This document shows positions 1-7,687 of a stretch of DNA of 64,000 bases, one piece after another. Numbering within the stretch: position 1 is the stretch's first letter; each line of letters opens with the position of its first letter. The translations under genes were made by a program, and so were the position numbers. This DNA comes from Polynucleobacter sp. MWH-HuK1 (GTDB taxonomy: Bacteria; Pseudomonadota; Gammaproteobacteria; Burkholderiales; Burkholderiaceae): assembly GCF_018881815.1 (NCBI RefSeq), contig NZ_JACVPP010000001.1, positions 1,233,097 through 1,297,096 on the forward strand. Direction: 5' to 3'. Below the pieces are notes generated by a model. The model worked only from the letters and a program-made list of their open reading frames with translations. It searched no databases and had not been told where the DNA came from.

Positions 1-2300
1 GCCCTTAAGGTTGTCACAATCGCTTGTTGAGAAACGCCCATTAAGCTTGCCTTGCGACGATCAACTAACAGGAACTGCTTTGGCGATTTTGCGATGCTAC
101 TGTCATCAATATCGACAATGCCATCGGTTCTCTCAAGAGCGGATCTCACTGATTTACTTACACTCAGCCTGCCCTCTGGGGTAGGGCCGTAGATCTCAGC
201 AACGATTGGTGAAAGGACTGGGGGGCCTGGAGGTACCTCTACCACCTTGACATTGGCGTTATATTTTTTTGCAATCTCTTGCAATGCTGGGCGAATGCGA
301 CTTGCAATAAGATGGCTTTGATCTGAGCGATGGTGCTTATCTACGAGGTTAACTTGAATATCGCCTAATGCTGGATTTTGTCTAAAGTAGTACTGGCGTA
401 CCAAGCCATTAAAGTTTATCGGGGCGGAAGTGCCTGCATAAATCTGGTAGCTACTTACTTCAGGAGATTTAGATAAGGCTCCCCCCATTTCCCTCAAAAC
501 CTCTGAGGTCTTTTCGACCCTAGTGCTTGGTGGCATATCCAAGATCACTTGAAATTCTGATTTGTTATCAAATGGCAGCATCTTTAATACTACTAAGCCT
601 GTCATTGGTAGTGAGAGTGAAATCAAGATTGCTCCGATCACCCCACCTGCGAGTAGCTTTCTATTTCTTTTTCCAGATTGATCGCTGAGTAGGGGGTCAA
701 ATATTTTCTTAAACTTTGGGCTGATCCACAGAGCGAGATTAAAGTGTGTCTTTTGACTATCTGAATGTTGAGCAAGCCATATTCTTGCCATCCAAGGTGT
801 CACCATGAAGGCAATGGCAAGTGAGAGCAGCATGCCCATGCTGGAGTTAATAGGGATGGGGCTCATGTAGGGACCCATCAGACCGGTAATAAATGCCATG
901 GGTAGGAGTGCAGCAATCACGGTAAGTGTTGCCAAAATGGTGGGCCCGCCAACTTCATCTACTGCGCCAGGAATGATTTCTTTTAAGCTTTTATTAGGGA
1001 ATAGTAGTTGATGTCGATGAATGTTTTCAACCACCACAATGGCATCATCCACCAAGATTCCAATTGAAAATATCAAGGCAAATAGGGAGACTCTGTTGAT
1101 AGTAAATCCCCAAGCCCAGGAGGCGAATAGTGTGGCGGCTAAGGTAAGTACAACCGCCGATCCAACAATCATCGCCTCTCTACGACCTAATGCAAAGAAA
1201 ATTAGAGCCACTACTGACAATGTCGCAAAAATGAGTTTCTGGATGAGTTTGCTAGCTTTTTCATTAGCAGTTTCACCATAATTCCGCGAGACTGCTATCT
1301 CGATATCTTTGGGTATTAGGGTGGATCTTAAGGATTGCAATTGGCTGAGTACTTGATTGGAAACATCGACGGCATTCTCACCAGGTTTCTTGGTAACTGA
1401 AATCGTGACTGCTGGATGATCTTCAGAGTCTTTATCAGTCACGTCCGTATGCCAAACTAAGCGTCGATTTTGTATCGGCCCCTCAACGACTGCAGCCACA
1501 TCCTTGACGTAAACGGGGTTCCCTTGGCGAACCCCTAAGGCAATGCTCTCCACATCTTTTAAGTTTCTTAGAAAAGGGCCGGTTTCAATGGCAACGGCTC
1601 CTTGTTCTGTAAGAAGATCACCGACTGGCATGCCTAGATTGGCAGTTTCTAGCGCCATTCTGAGTTCTGGAATAGTGACACCCTTGAGTGCCATTTGCTC
1701 GGGGCTAACCTCAATTCGGATTGCCCGTTTTGGGCCTCCAATGGTGGCGACTTCTCGTGTCCCTTTTACTCGTTTCAAATCAATTTCAATTTGATTGGCT
1801 ATTTTTTCCAACTCATACGATGTGATTGAAGGATTTTTTGAAAATAGCGTCAGTGACAGTATTGGAACGTCGTCAATTCCCTTGGGCTTAATGATGGCGG
1901 GCATGACCCCGAGATCTTTTGGCAACCAATCTGAATTGGCTGCTACGGTATCGTGCAGCCTTACCAGGGCTTCTGTTCTCGGGACACCAACCTTGAATTG
2001 AACAGTGATTACTGAAAGACCTGTTTGAGACGTCGACATGACATGTTCAATGCCGGCAATCTGCGAGAGCACTTGCTCAGCGGGAATCGAGACCATTTCC
2101 TCTACGTTTTTAGCGGTCGCGCCTGGAAAGGGAATAATGACATTCGCCATTGTTACGTTTATTTGAGGCTCTTCCTCACGTGGAGTGACGATGATTGCAA
2201 ACAACCCTAAGAGCAAAGCTAGGATTGCGAGCAAGGGAGTAATTTGCGCCTCTTGGAAGAAAGATGCTATCCCGCCTGAAAGGCCTAATTTTTTATGCAT
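1..2300 (-). CDS. RND efflux transporter permease, 3' end outside window
   Basis: This is an inner-membrane proton-driven resistance-nodulation-division pump, of which the N-terminal 766 or so codons are visible; the C-terminus lies before base 1. Translating the minus strand from the ATG at 2300 gives a cytoplasmic start, a first transmembrane helix, periplasmic porter sequence, and the TM4-region motif DDAIVVVENIHRH near base 1030, all typical of the AcrB/HAE1-like superfamily. The segment near the window edge, with KASLMGVSQQAI, is the porter-domain repeat. It is divergent from a broken ArsR regulator and a DUF2892 gene, which suggests that regulator once controlled it. The substrate cannot be read from the sequence: metal, drug or sulfur-compound export are all possible. 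No membrane-fusion or outer-membrane partner gene is visible here. Confidence 0.9.
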   Translation of the reverse strand, partial: MHKKLGLSGGIASFFQEAQITPLLAILALLLGLFAIIVTPREEEPQINVTMANVIIPFPGATAKNVEEMVSIPAEQVLSQIAGIEHVMSTSQTGLSVITVQFKVGVPRTEALVRLHDTVAANSDWLPKDLGVMPAIIKPKGIDDVPILSLTLFSKNPSITSYELEKIANQIEIDLKRVKGTREVATIGGPKRAIRIEVSPEQMALKGVTIPELRMALETANLGMPVGDLLTEQGAVAIETGPFLRNLKDVESIALGVRQGNPVYVKDVAAVVEGPIQNRRLVWHTDVTDKDSEDHPAVTISVTKKPGENAVDVSNQVLSQLQSLRSTLIPKDIEIAVSRNYGETANEKASKLIQKLIFATLSVVALIFFALGRREAMIVGSAVVLTLAATLFASWAWGFTINRVSLFALIFSIGILVDDAIVVVENIHRHQLLFPNKSLKEIIPGAVDEVGGPTILATLTVIAALLPMAFITGLMGPYMSPIPINSSMGMLLSLAIAFMVTPWMARIWLAQHSDSQKTHFNLALWISPKFKKIFDPLLSDQSGKRNRKLLAGGVIGAILISLSLPMTGLVVLKMLPFDNKSEFQVILDMPPSTRVEKTSEVLREMGGALSKSPEVSSYQIYAGTSAPINFNGLVRQYYFRQNPALGDIQVNLVDKHHRSDQSHLIASRIRPALQEIAKKYNANVKVVEVPPGPPVLSPIVAEIYGPTPEGRLSVSKSVRSALERTDGIVDIDDSSIAKSPKQFLLVDRRKASLMGVSQQAIVTTLR

Positions 2301-2402
2301 TGCTCTTTACCTAGTTAATCAATTTATAAAATTATGATATATAATAATATATAATAAACTGTATGTGTTAGCAAAAAGATTTGCGCACCTGGGGGTATAA
2401 AT
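2301..2402. promoter_or_regulatory. Divergent promoter/operator region, AT-rich
   Basis: This is the 102-base gap between the divergent RND and ArsR starts. Bases 2321-2357 are almost pure A/T and contain a near-palindromic run of TATATAATAATATATA around 2337-2354. BigR/YgaV-type ArsR repressors are known to bind AT-rich inverted repeats, so this is a plausible operator. That is inference; no footprint can be claimed. A GGGGG at 2391-2395 sits 7 bases before the ArsR start and may serve as its ribosome binding site. Confidence 0.4.
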
Positions 2403-2699
2403 ATGGATTTCAAGATATTGCCGTCATCGGCAGATGAGGCCTGTCGATTGTTGAAGGTGTTATCAAATAGGGATCGGATGTTGCTTTTATGCCAAATTAG
2501 TCAAAGCGAGATGTGCGTTAGTGAGCTTGAAGAGTGTTTGGATATTCACCAGCCAACCTTATCTCAGTAATTAACCGTTTTGAGAAATGAGGAATTAGTT
2601 GAAACAAGAAGGGAGGGTAAGCAAATTTATTACTCCCTATCTAATCATGTGGCACTGGAAGTGATGGATGTTTTGTATTGAAATTATTGCGGTAAGTAA
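2403..2699 (+). pseudogene. ArsR-family (BigR/YgaV/SqrR-like) regulator with two in-frame stops
   Basis: Read in one frame from the ATG at 2403, this gives a winged-helix ArsR protein: DEACRLLKVLSNRDRMLLLC, then EMCVSELEECLDIHQPTLSQ, then a TAA at 2568-2570 (codon 56). The frame continues with LTVLRNEELVETRREGKQ and IYYSLSNHVALEVMDVLY, a TGA at 2679-2681 (codon 93), then NYCGK and TAA at 2697. Intact relatives read SQQL at the first stop, so CAA to TAA is the simplest change there. The family's two redox cysteines are both recognisable: Cys38 in the EMCVSEL helix and a C-terminal Cys at codon 96, which lies beyond both stops. Truncation at codon 56 cuts the recognition helix region and the wing, so a functional repressor is unlikely. 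A sequencing error is possible, but two independent stops make it less so. Confidence 0.85.
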
Positions 2700-2715
2700 C
2701 TAAAGGGGTGTGAAT

Positions 2716-2934
2716 ATGAAGTGCAATGTTGGTGGTGTAGATCGCGTATTGCTTATAGTAGCTGGCATGGTCTTGATAGGTTTAGCTACCGCAGGGGTTG
2801 TAGGTGTATGGGGGTGGATTGGCGTTGTTCCGCTCGCAACTGGTTTATTTAGATTCTGTCCTGCCTATCCAATTTTAAAAATCAATACTTGCGGTACGGG
2901 CTCTTCTTGTAAAAGCGGTCGTTGCTGCAAGTAA
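2716..2934 (+). CDS. Small DUF2892 (YgaP-like) membrane protein with cysteine tail
   Basis: This 72-residue protein consists mostly of two hydrophobic segments (about residues 10-30 and 31-45), as in the DUF2892 domain that forms the membrane part of the rhodanese YgaP. It has Cys3, a conserved FCPAYPIL stretch with Cys48, and an unusual C-terminal tail with Cys59, Cys65, Cys70 and Cys71. I chose the ATG at 2716 because AAAGGGG at 2702-2708 lies 7 bases before it; the GTG at 2710 would leave only one base of spacing. It follows the broken ArsR gene by 16 bases and was probably co-transcribed with it. In other bacteria such pairs respond to sulfide or persulfide; the role here is inferred. Confidence 0.75.
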   Translation: MKCNVGGVDRVLLIVAGMVLIGLATAGVVGVWGWIGVVPLATGLFRFCPAYPILKINTCGTGSSCKSGRCCK

Positions 2935-2947
2935 AGTTTAAATTTAT

Positions 2948-2972
2948 CCTCATTCGTAATGATGAGTTTTTT
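2948..2972 (+). terminator. Weak intrinsic terminator after DUF2892
   Basis: A short stem CTCAT (2949-2953) pairs with ATGAG (2962-2966) and is followed by six T residues (2967-2972). The stem is short, so this is only a possible terminator. Confidence 0.35.
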
Positions 2973-2995
2973 GCTCTTGCACTGAATCCTAGCAA

Positions 2996-3016
2996 GCCAC
3001 CTTCGGGTGGTTTTTT
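2996..3016 (+). terminator. Intrinsic terminator
   Basis: The stem CCACC/GGTGG at 2997-3001 and 3006-3010 closes a stable TTCG tetraloop and is followed by TTTTTT at 3011-3016. It probably ends the ArsR/DUF2892 transcript. Confidence 0.75.
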
Positions 3017-3036
3017 GTGTGCTTGGTTACGCAAAA

Positions 3037-3066
3037 GAAAAAGCCTCTAGATTTCTCTAGAGGCTT
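3037..3066 (-). terminator. Terminator downstream of the tRNA-Lys remnant
   Basis: A perfect 10-base stem, AAGCCTCTAG at 3041-3050 with CTAGAGGCTT at 3057-3066, is flanked by A-rich sequence on its left, which gives a U-tract on the minus strand. It lies 10 bases beyond the CCA end of the tRNA-Lys remnant and looks like that gene's own terminator, so the 3' flank of the original tRNA gene seems intact. Confidence 0.7.
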
Positions 3067-3075
3067 TTGTATAAC

Positions 3076-3125
3076 TGGTGGGTCGGGCGAGATTCGAACT
3101 CGCGACGAACGGATTAAAAGTCCGC
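3076..3125 (-). pseudogene. tRNA-Lys(UUU) 3' half, 5' half missing
   Basis: On the minus strand this gives an anticodon stem-loop with loop CTTTTAA (anticodon UUU), a short variable loop, a perfect T-arm (GCGAG/CTCGC around ATTCGAA in plus-strand terms, 3087-3103), the 3' acceptor strand CCGACCC and an encoded CCA at 3078-3076. The D-arm and the 5' acceptor strand GGGTCGG should continue above 3125, but the sequence there is unrelated. This is therefore 50 bases of tRNA 3' half. Such fragments are what tRNA-targeting integrases leave at the distal end of an element, or what a recombination event leaves. I found no intact tRNA-Lys elsewhere in the window. Confidence 0.75.
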
Positions 3126-3139
3126 TAGTGGAGATGACG

Positions 3140-3179
3140 TCCGCCATAATTTTGCAATTGAGGCTCCCTCTCCGCCATA
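3140..3179 (+). repeat. 9-base direct repeat and tRNA-Ser-like acceptor fragment
   Basis: TCCGCCATA occurs at 3140-3148 and again at 3171-3179. The second copy belongs to CTCCCTCTCCGCCA (3164-3177), which matches the 3' acceptor end plus CCA of typical bacterial tRNA-Ser genes, on the plus strand. No tRNA-Ser body is attached. It faces the tRNA-Lys half head-on and may be debris from the same rearrangement. Confidence 0.4.
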
Positions 3180-3245
3180 CCAGCTTTAAATGGGTTAAAT
3201 CCGATTAATTAACCCCTCCAGGCATGCCAATTCAACCATTTTCCC

Positions 3246-3263
3246 TTGTCATAAAAGTGTCAT
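3246..3263 (+). promoter_or_regulatory. PHO box upstream of pstS
   Basis: Two direct repeats, TTGTCAT (3246-3252) and GTGTCAT (3257-3263), are separated by AAAA. Each matches the PhoB half-site CTGTCAT at 6 of 7 positions, with the canonical 11-base period. It lies 56 bases before the pstS start, so phosphate-starvation activation of the pst-pho operon by the PhoB encoded downstream is expected. Confidence 0.88.
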
Positions 3264-3319
3264 ATTCCTCACGTATCGTCTGATTATCGTATTTTTGCGA
3301 TGACTTTTAAGGTGAATAC

Positions 3320-4357
3320 ATGAAATCTCTTTTGAAAACAGCGTTACTGAATGGCGCCATTTCGATTGCAGTTGTAGCTTCAAGTAGTGGCGTATTTGCT
3401 GCCGACATGACTGGAGCCGGCGCCACGTTTCCTTACCCTGTATATGCAAAGTGGGCAGAAGCTTATAAAGCTAAAACCGGCTCTAACTTAAATTACCAAT
3501 CAATTGGGTCTTCCGGTGGTATTAAACAAATCAAAGCTAAAACAGTTGATTTCGGTGCGACTGATAATCCAGTGAAGTTTGACGATCTAGAAAAAGATGG
3601 CTTAGTTCAGTTTCCGGCAATCATTGGCGGTGTAGTTCCGGTGATTAACGTGGAGGGCGTGAAGCCAGGTGAAATTAAGTTAGATGGACCAACATTGGCT
3701 GACATTTTCCAAGGTGTTATTTCTGATTGGGGTGATAAGCGTATCGCCATCATGAACCCAGGTGTCAAGATTCCTAGTGGTCCAATTACCGTAGTAGTTC
3801 GTGCTGATGGTTCAGGCACAACAGCGATCTTTACTGACTATTTGGCTAAAACAAGCTCAATATTTAAAGACGCTGTGGGTTCTGGTGCTTCAGTGAAGTG
3901 GCCAGCAGTTTCTACAGTGGGCGGCAAGGGCAACGAGGGTGTAGCGGCAAACGTATCCCGCGTGAAAAATTCAGTTGGTTATGTAGAGTATGCGTATGCC
4001 AAGAAAAACAAGATGACCTTTATCTCCCTGAAGAATAAAGATGGTCAATTTGTAGCTCCAGATGACCTTACTTTCGCGGCTGCAGCTGCAGGTACAGATT
4101 GGGCTAAGATTCCAGGTATGGGAACTTTTATTACCAATGCTTCGGGAGCTAAATCATGGCCTATTACTGGTGCGTCTTTTATCTTGATGTACAAGGATCC
4201 TGAAAACAAGGCAAACGCAGCTGAAGTATTAAAGTTCTTTGACTTTGCATTCAAAGATGGCAAGAAGATGGCCGAAGATCTTGACTATGTTCCAATGCCG
4301 GACTCCACTACCGACTACATTCGCAAGAATGTTTGGGCCAAGATTAAGGCGAAGTAA
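3320..4357 (+). CDS. pstS: Phosphate ABC transporter substrate-binding protein PstS
   Basis: This is the periplasmic high-affinity phosphate receptor that delivers orthophosphate to the PstCAB importer. The 345-residue product has a Sec signal peptide ending about residue 27 (GVFA|AD), the typical N-terminal GAGATFPYPVYAKW, a phosphate-loop GSSGG at 63-67, GATDNP near 79 and the ligand-binding RADGSGTT at 161-168. The length is normal for the family. The ATG at 3320 is preceded by AAGGTG at 3310-3315. It is the first gene of a run reaching phoR and lies directly behind a PHO box. It is the only pst gene with a strong regulatory site in front. Confidence 0.98.
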   Translation: MKSLLKTALLNGAISIAVVASSSGVFAADMTGAGATFPYPVYAKWAEAYKAKTGSNLNYQSIGSSGGIKQIKAKTVDFGATDNPVKFDDLEKDGLVQFPAIIGGVVPVINVEGVKPGEIKLDGPTLADIFQGVISDWGDKRIAIMNPGVKIPSGPITVVVRADGSGTTAIFTDYLAKTSSIFKDAVGSGASVKWPAVSTVGGKGNEGVAANVSRVKNSVGYVEYAYAKKNKMTFISLKNKDGQFVAPDDLTFAAAAAGTDWAKIPGMGTFITNASGAKSWPITGASFILMYKDPENKANAAEVLKFFDFAFKDGKKMAEDLDYVPMPDSTTDYIRKNVWAKIKAK

Positions 4358-4363
4358 TTCAGT

Positions 4364-5356
4364 ATGTCCGATGAATCAACAATCTCTGCGAATACAGTTT
4401 CTCCTAAGGCGCTCAAAGTCGCCAGGAAGCAACGTTTTCAGGACATACTCTTTCATCGGACTACCCAGTTCTTTGCATTATCAGTTTTAGTGGTATTGCT
4501 CGGGATCATCGCTTCATTATTAATTAATGCCTGGCCCGCTCTAGAAGAGTTCGGACCAGGATTTTTTATTTCTGAAGAGTGGGATGTTGTAAACGGCCAG
4601 TTTGGTGGCTTGATTGCCATCTACGGGACCTTGGTGACATCGCTCATAGCATTGTTGATTGCAGTCCCCTTAAGTTTTGGAATTGCCGTCTTCTTGACTG
4701 AGCTTTGCCCGGGTTATTTACGTCGTCCGCTTGGAACGGCTATTGAGCTGTTAGCTGCCGTACCTTCAATCATTTACGGCATGTTTGGTTTGTTTATCTT
4801 TGCGCCGCTTTTTGCTGAATATATTCAACCTGCACTTGCTGCAACGCTAGGGCAGATTCCTGGGTTTGGAATATTATTTCGTGGTGCATTTAATGGCATT
4901 GGCATACTTTGTGCCGGATTGATTTTGGCAATGATGATTTTGCCATTTATCGCCTCGGTAATGCGTGACGTTTTTGAGATTGTTCCTCCTGTGCTTAAAG
5001 AATCTGCATATGGCATTGGATGCACTACATGGGAAGTAGTGCGGAATATCGTATTGCCGTATACCCGCGCCGGTGTAATTGGCGGTGTAATGCTCGGGTT
5101 GGGTAGGGCGCTCGGCGAAACAATGGCAGTGACCTTTGTGATCGGTAATGCCCATAGACTTTCCTCTTCCTTATTTTCTCCGGGTAACTCAATAGCTTCA
5201 ACGCTTGCCAATGAGTTCGGTGAAGCTGAAGTAGGCCCACATTTTTCATCTCTTTTTGCTTTGGCTTTAGCCTTGTTCATGATTACCTTCATCGTTTTAG
5301 CAGCTGCCAAGTGGATGCTATTGCGCATGGAAAGAAGAGAAGGGCTTAAGTCATGA
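4364..5356 (+). CDS. pstC: Phosphate ABC transporter permease PstC
   Basis: This inner-membrane subunit forms, with PstA, the channel through which phosphate crosses. The 330-residue product has an N-terminal cytoplasmic tail of about 40 residues, then six hydrophobic segments with a large periplasmic loop ([20 protein letters not shown]) that is diagnostic of PstC. The EAA-type coupling loop appears as [20 protein letters not shown], followed by [16 protein letters not shown]. It begins 6 bases after pstS and its end overlaps pstA by 4 bases in an ATGA arrangement, so translational coupling is likely. Confidence 0.97.
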   Translation: MSDESTISANTVSPKALKVARKQRFQDILFHRTTQFFALSVLVVLLGIIASLLINAWPALEEFGPGFFISEEWDVVNGQFGGLIAIYGTLVTSLIALLIAVPLSFGIAVFLTELCPGYLRRPLGTAIELLAAVPSIIYGMFGLFIFAPLFAEYIQPALAATLGQIPGFGILFRGAFNGIGILCAGLILAMMILPFIASVMRDVFEIVPPVLKESAYGIGCTTWEVVRNIVLPYTRAGVIGGVMLGLGRALGETMAVTFVIGNAHRLSSSLFSPGNSIASTLANEFGEAEVGPHFSSLFALALALFMITFIVLAAAKWMLLRMERREGLKS

Positions 5357-6201
5357 ACGATGCGATCTTTGCAAGACGTAAGCGTGTCAATGCGATTGGC
5401 TTGGCGCTCTCCGTAGGGGCAATGAGCCTAGGTATGATTTTCTTGCTCTGGATCTTAGGCGTATTACTTTTTAAAGGTTTTTCTTCAATTCATTTGTCGA
5501 TGTTCATTGAGAGCACTCCTGCACCTGGCTCTGATGGTGGCGGTTTAGCGAATGCGATTGTTGGCAGCTTGATGTTGGTTGGCTGTTGTACCTTAATTAG
5601 CTCACCAGTGGGAGTAATGGCAGGCATCTATTTATCGGAGTATGGTAATAAAAGTAAGGCTGCATCCATTACCCGCTTTGTGACTGACATCATGTTGTCA
5701 GCGCCATCCATTGTGATTGGTTTATTTGTCTATGCCTTGCTAGTCGCTCAAGTGAAGCACTTTTCTGGTTGGGCGGGTACGATTGCGTTGTCACTGATTG
5801 CAGTTCCAGTGATTGTGAGAACTACGGAGAATATGCTGCGTTTAGTTCCTGGAAGTTTACGCGAAGCTGCCTATGCTTTGGGTGCCCCCAAATGGAAAGT
5901 GGCTCTCATGATTACTTTGCGAGCGGCGCAGAGCGGTGTTATGACTGGAATCCTGCTTTCATTAGCCAGGGTGAGTGGTGAAACGGCCCCATTACTATTT
6001 ACTGCTCTGAATAACCAATTCTTCTCGACCAATATGAATGCGCCAATGGCAAATTTGCCGGTGGTGATTTTCCAATTCGCTATGAGCCCTTATGACAACT
6101 GGGTCAATCTGGCATGGGGTGGAGCTCTATTAATTACTTTTGCGGTTCTAGGTCTAAATATTGTGGCTAGAGTCGTGTTTCGTGACAAGGTGCAAGGTTA
6201 A
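5353..6201 (+). CDS. pstA: Phosphate ABC transporter permease PstA
   Basis: This is the second membrane permease of the phosphate importer. The 282-residue product has six predicted membrane segments, a PstA-type [16 protein letters not shown] region after the first helix, and the coupling loop [20 protein letters not shown] that contacts the PstB ATPase. [12 protein letters not shown] near residue 210 is the typical PstA signature. The start overlaps the pstC stop and the stop is 2 bases before pstB. Confidence 0.97.
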   Translation: MNDAIFARRKRVNAIGLALSVGAMSLGMIFLLWILGVLLFKGFSSIHLSMFIESTPAPGSDGGGLANAIVGSLMLVGCCTLISSPVGVMAGIYLSEYGNKSKAASITRFVTDIMLSAPSIVIGLFVYALLVAQVKHFSGWAGTIALSLIAVPVIVRTTENMLRLVPGSLREAAYALGAPKWKVALMITLRAAQSGVMTGILLSLARVSGETAPLLFTALNNQFFSTNMNAPMANLPVVIFQFAMSPYDNWVNLAWGGALLITFAVLGLNIVARVVFRDKVQG

Positions 6202-6203
6202 TC

Positions 6204-6956
6204 ATGAATGCAATTGAGATTCGCAAACTAAACTTCTTCTATGGCAGTTACCAAGGCCTGAAGAATATCAATCTAGATATTGAAGAGAAGAAAGTCACGG
6301 CATTTATTGGGCCATCCGGTTGCGGGAAGTCCACCGTGTTGCGTTCTTTGAACCGTATGTATGACCTGTATCCCGGTCAACGTGCGGAAGGTGAAATTAA
6401 TTTCTACGGAGAAAATATCCTTAACTCTAATCGAGACCTCAATTTGCTGAGATCCCGAATTGGTATGGTTTTTCAGAAGCCGACACCATTTCCAATGTCT
6501 ATTTACGAGAATATTGCGTTTGGTGTCCGTTTATACGAAAAACTTTCTCGTGCTGAGATGGATGACCGGGTTGAGTGGGCCTTGAATAAGGCCGCCCTAT
6601 GGGGTGAAGTTAAAGACAAACTCAATCAGAGCGGATTGTCTCTTTCAGGTGGACAGCAGCAGCGCTTATGTATTGCTAGAGGCGTGGCAGTAAAGCCTTC
6701 TGTATTGTTATTAGATGAACCTACCTCGGCGCTTGATCCAATCTCTACTGCGAAAATTGAAGAACTTATTAATGAGCTCAAAAATGATTACACCATTGTG
6801 ATTGTTACTCACAATATGCAGCAGGCTGCACGTGTCTCTGATTACACGGCATTTATGTACTTGGGAAGTCTGATTGAATTTGGAAAAACCGATGAGATCT
6901 TTATTAAACCCAAGCGCAAAGAAACTGAGGATTACATTACCGGCCGTTTTGGCTAA
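6204..6956 (+). CDS. pstB: Phosphate ABC transporter ATP-binding protein PstB
   Basis: This cytoplasmic ATPase powers phosphate import. The 250-residue product has Walker [10 protein letters not shown] at 36-44, the Q-loop [14 protein letters not shown] at about 90-103 that marks PstB among ABC proteins, the signature LSGGQQQRL at 147-155, Walker B LLLDEP at 168-173 and the H-loop in VTHNMQQA. Its length is normal for the family. It ends 11 bases before phoU, and the same transcript probably continues into the regulators. Confidence 0.98.
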   Translation: MNAIEIRKLNFFYGSYQGLKNINLDIEEKKVTAFIGPSGCGKSTVLRSLNRMYDLYPGQRAEGEINFYGENILNSNRDLNLLRSRIGMVFQKPTPFPMSIYENIAFGVRLYEKLSRAEMDDRVEWALNKAALWGEVKDKLNQSGLSLSGGQQQRLCIARGVAVKPSVLLLDEPTSALDPISTAKIEELINELKNDYTIVIVTHNMQQAARVSDYTAFMYLGSLIEFGKTDEIFIKPKRKETEDYITGRFG

Positions 6957-6967
6957 AAGGAATAATC

Positions 6968-7672
6968 ATGCCTGATAAACACTTATCATCACAGTTTGAT
7001 ACCGACCTGAATGGTCTATGCAGCAAGCTACTCGAAATGGGTGGCTTAGTTGAGCTACAAATCTCTAATGCTATGAGGGCATTTTCGGAGATGAATCTAG
7101 ATCTTTGTAACCAAGTGATTCAAACCGAGAAGCTAGTCAACGATTTTGAAGTGCAGATTGACCTTACTTGTACTGAATTTATCGCGAGGAGGCAGCCCAC
7201 TGCTAGGGACTTGCGTTTAGTAATGGCAATTTCAAAGGCAATTACTAATTTAGAGCGTGCCGGCGACGAGGCCGAAAGGGTGGCCAAGAGAACAAAGCGT
7301 TTAATTGAGAACAATATTCAAACAGAAATTAACGCTGCTGAAATTAAGCTCTCAGGACAAATGGCCATTTCTTTATTGCGCCGTAGCTTGGATGCATTTG
7401 CACGTCTGGATACGATTGCTGCCGTCGAGGTTGTGCAGGAAGACCGCCAAATTGATGAAGAGTTCCGTGCATTCGTGAGAAAACTCATTTCTTATATGAT
7501 GGAAGATCCTAAGACGATTACTACTGGCTTGGATATGCTTTCAATCGCAAAGGCAATTGAGCGCATTGGAGACCACGCAAAAAATATCGCAGAGTTTGTG
7601 ATTTATATTGCCAAGGGATCTGATGTGCGGCATGTGCCACACGAAGAGTTAGTAAGACAAGCCACCAAATAA
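6968..7672 (+). CDS. phoU: Phosphate signalling complex protein PhoU
   Basis: PhoU links the Pst transporter to the PhoR kinase and keeps the Pho regulon off when phosphate is plentiful. The 234-residue all-helical product carries the two metal-binding motifs expected of the tandem three-helix bundles: NLERAGDEAERV (Glu96-Asp100) and AIERIGDHAKNIAE (Glu198-Asp202). It begins 11 bases after pstB with AAAAGGAA ahead of the ATG, and it is followed 15 bases later by phoB. This order is the usual Burkholderiales one. Confidence 0.97.
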   Translation: MPDKHLSSQFDTDLNGLCSKLLEMGGLVELQISNAMRAFSEMNLDLCNQVIQTEKLVNDFEVQIDLTCTEFIARRQPTARDLRLVMAISKAITNLERAGDEAERVAKRTKRLIENNIQTEINAAEIKLSGQMAISLLRRSLDAFARLDTIAAVEVVQEDRQIDEEFRAFVRKLISYMMEDPKTITTGLDMLSIAKAIERIGDHAKNIAEFVIYIAKGSDVRHVPHEELVRQATK

Positions 7673-7687
7673 GATAGAGGCGTTTGC

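Noticed and set aside
2403..2699. Stop codon recoding (selenocysteine or other) in the ArsR frame
   Set aside because: One stop is TAA and the other TGA, no SECIS-like hairpin is evident and relatives have no selenocysteine there; nonsense mutation is simpler.
3017..3208. 63-residue open frame reading GEIRTRDERIKSPL
   Set aside because: It is the well-known false protein produced by translating across a tRNA-Lys 3' end on the opposite strand.
4825..5328. Long open frame (167 codons) opposite pstC
   Set aside because: Shadow of a coding gene; composition is typical of antisense translation and pstC is certain.
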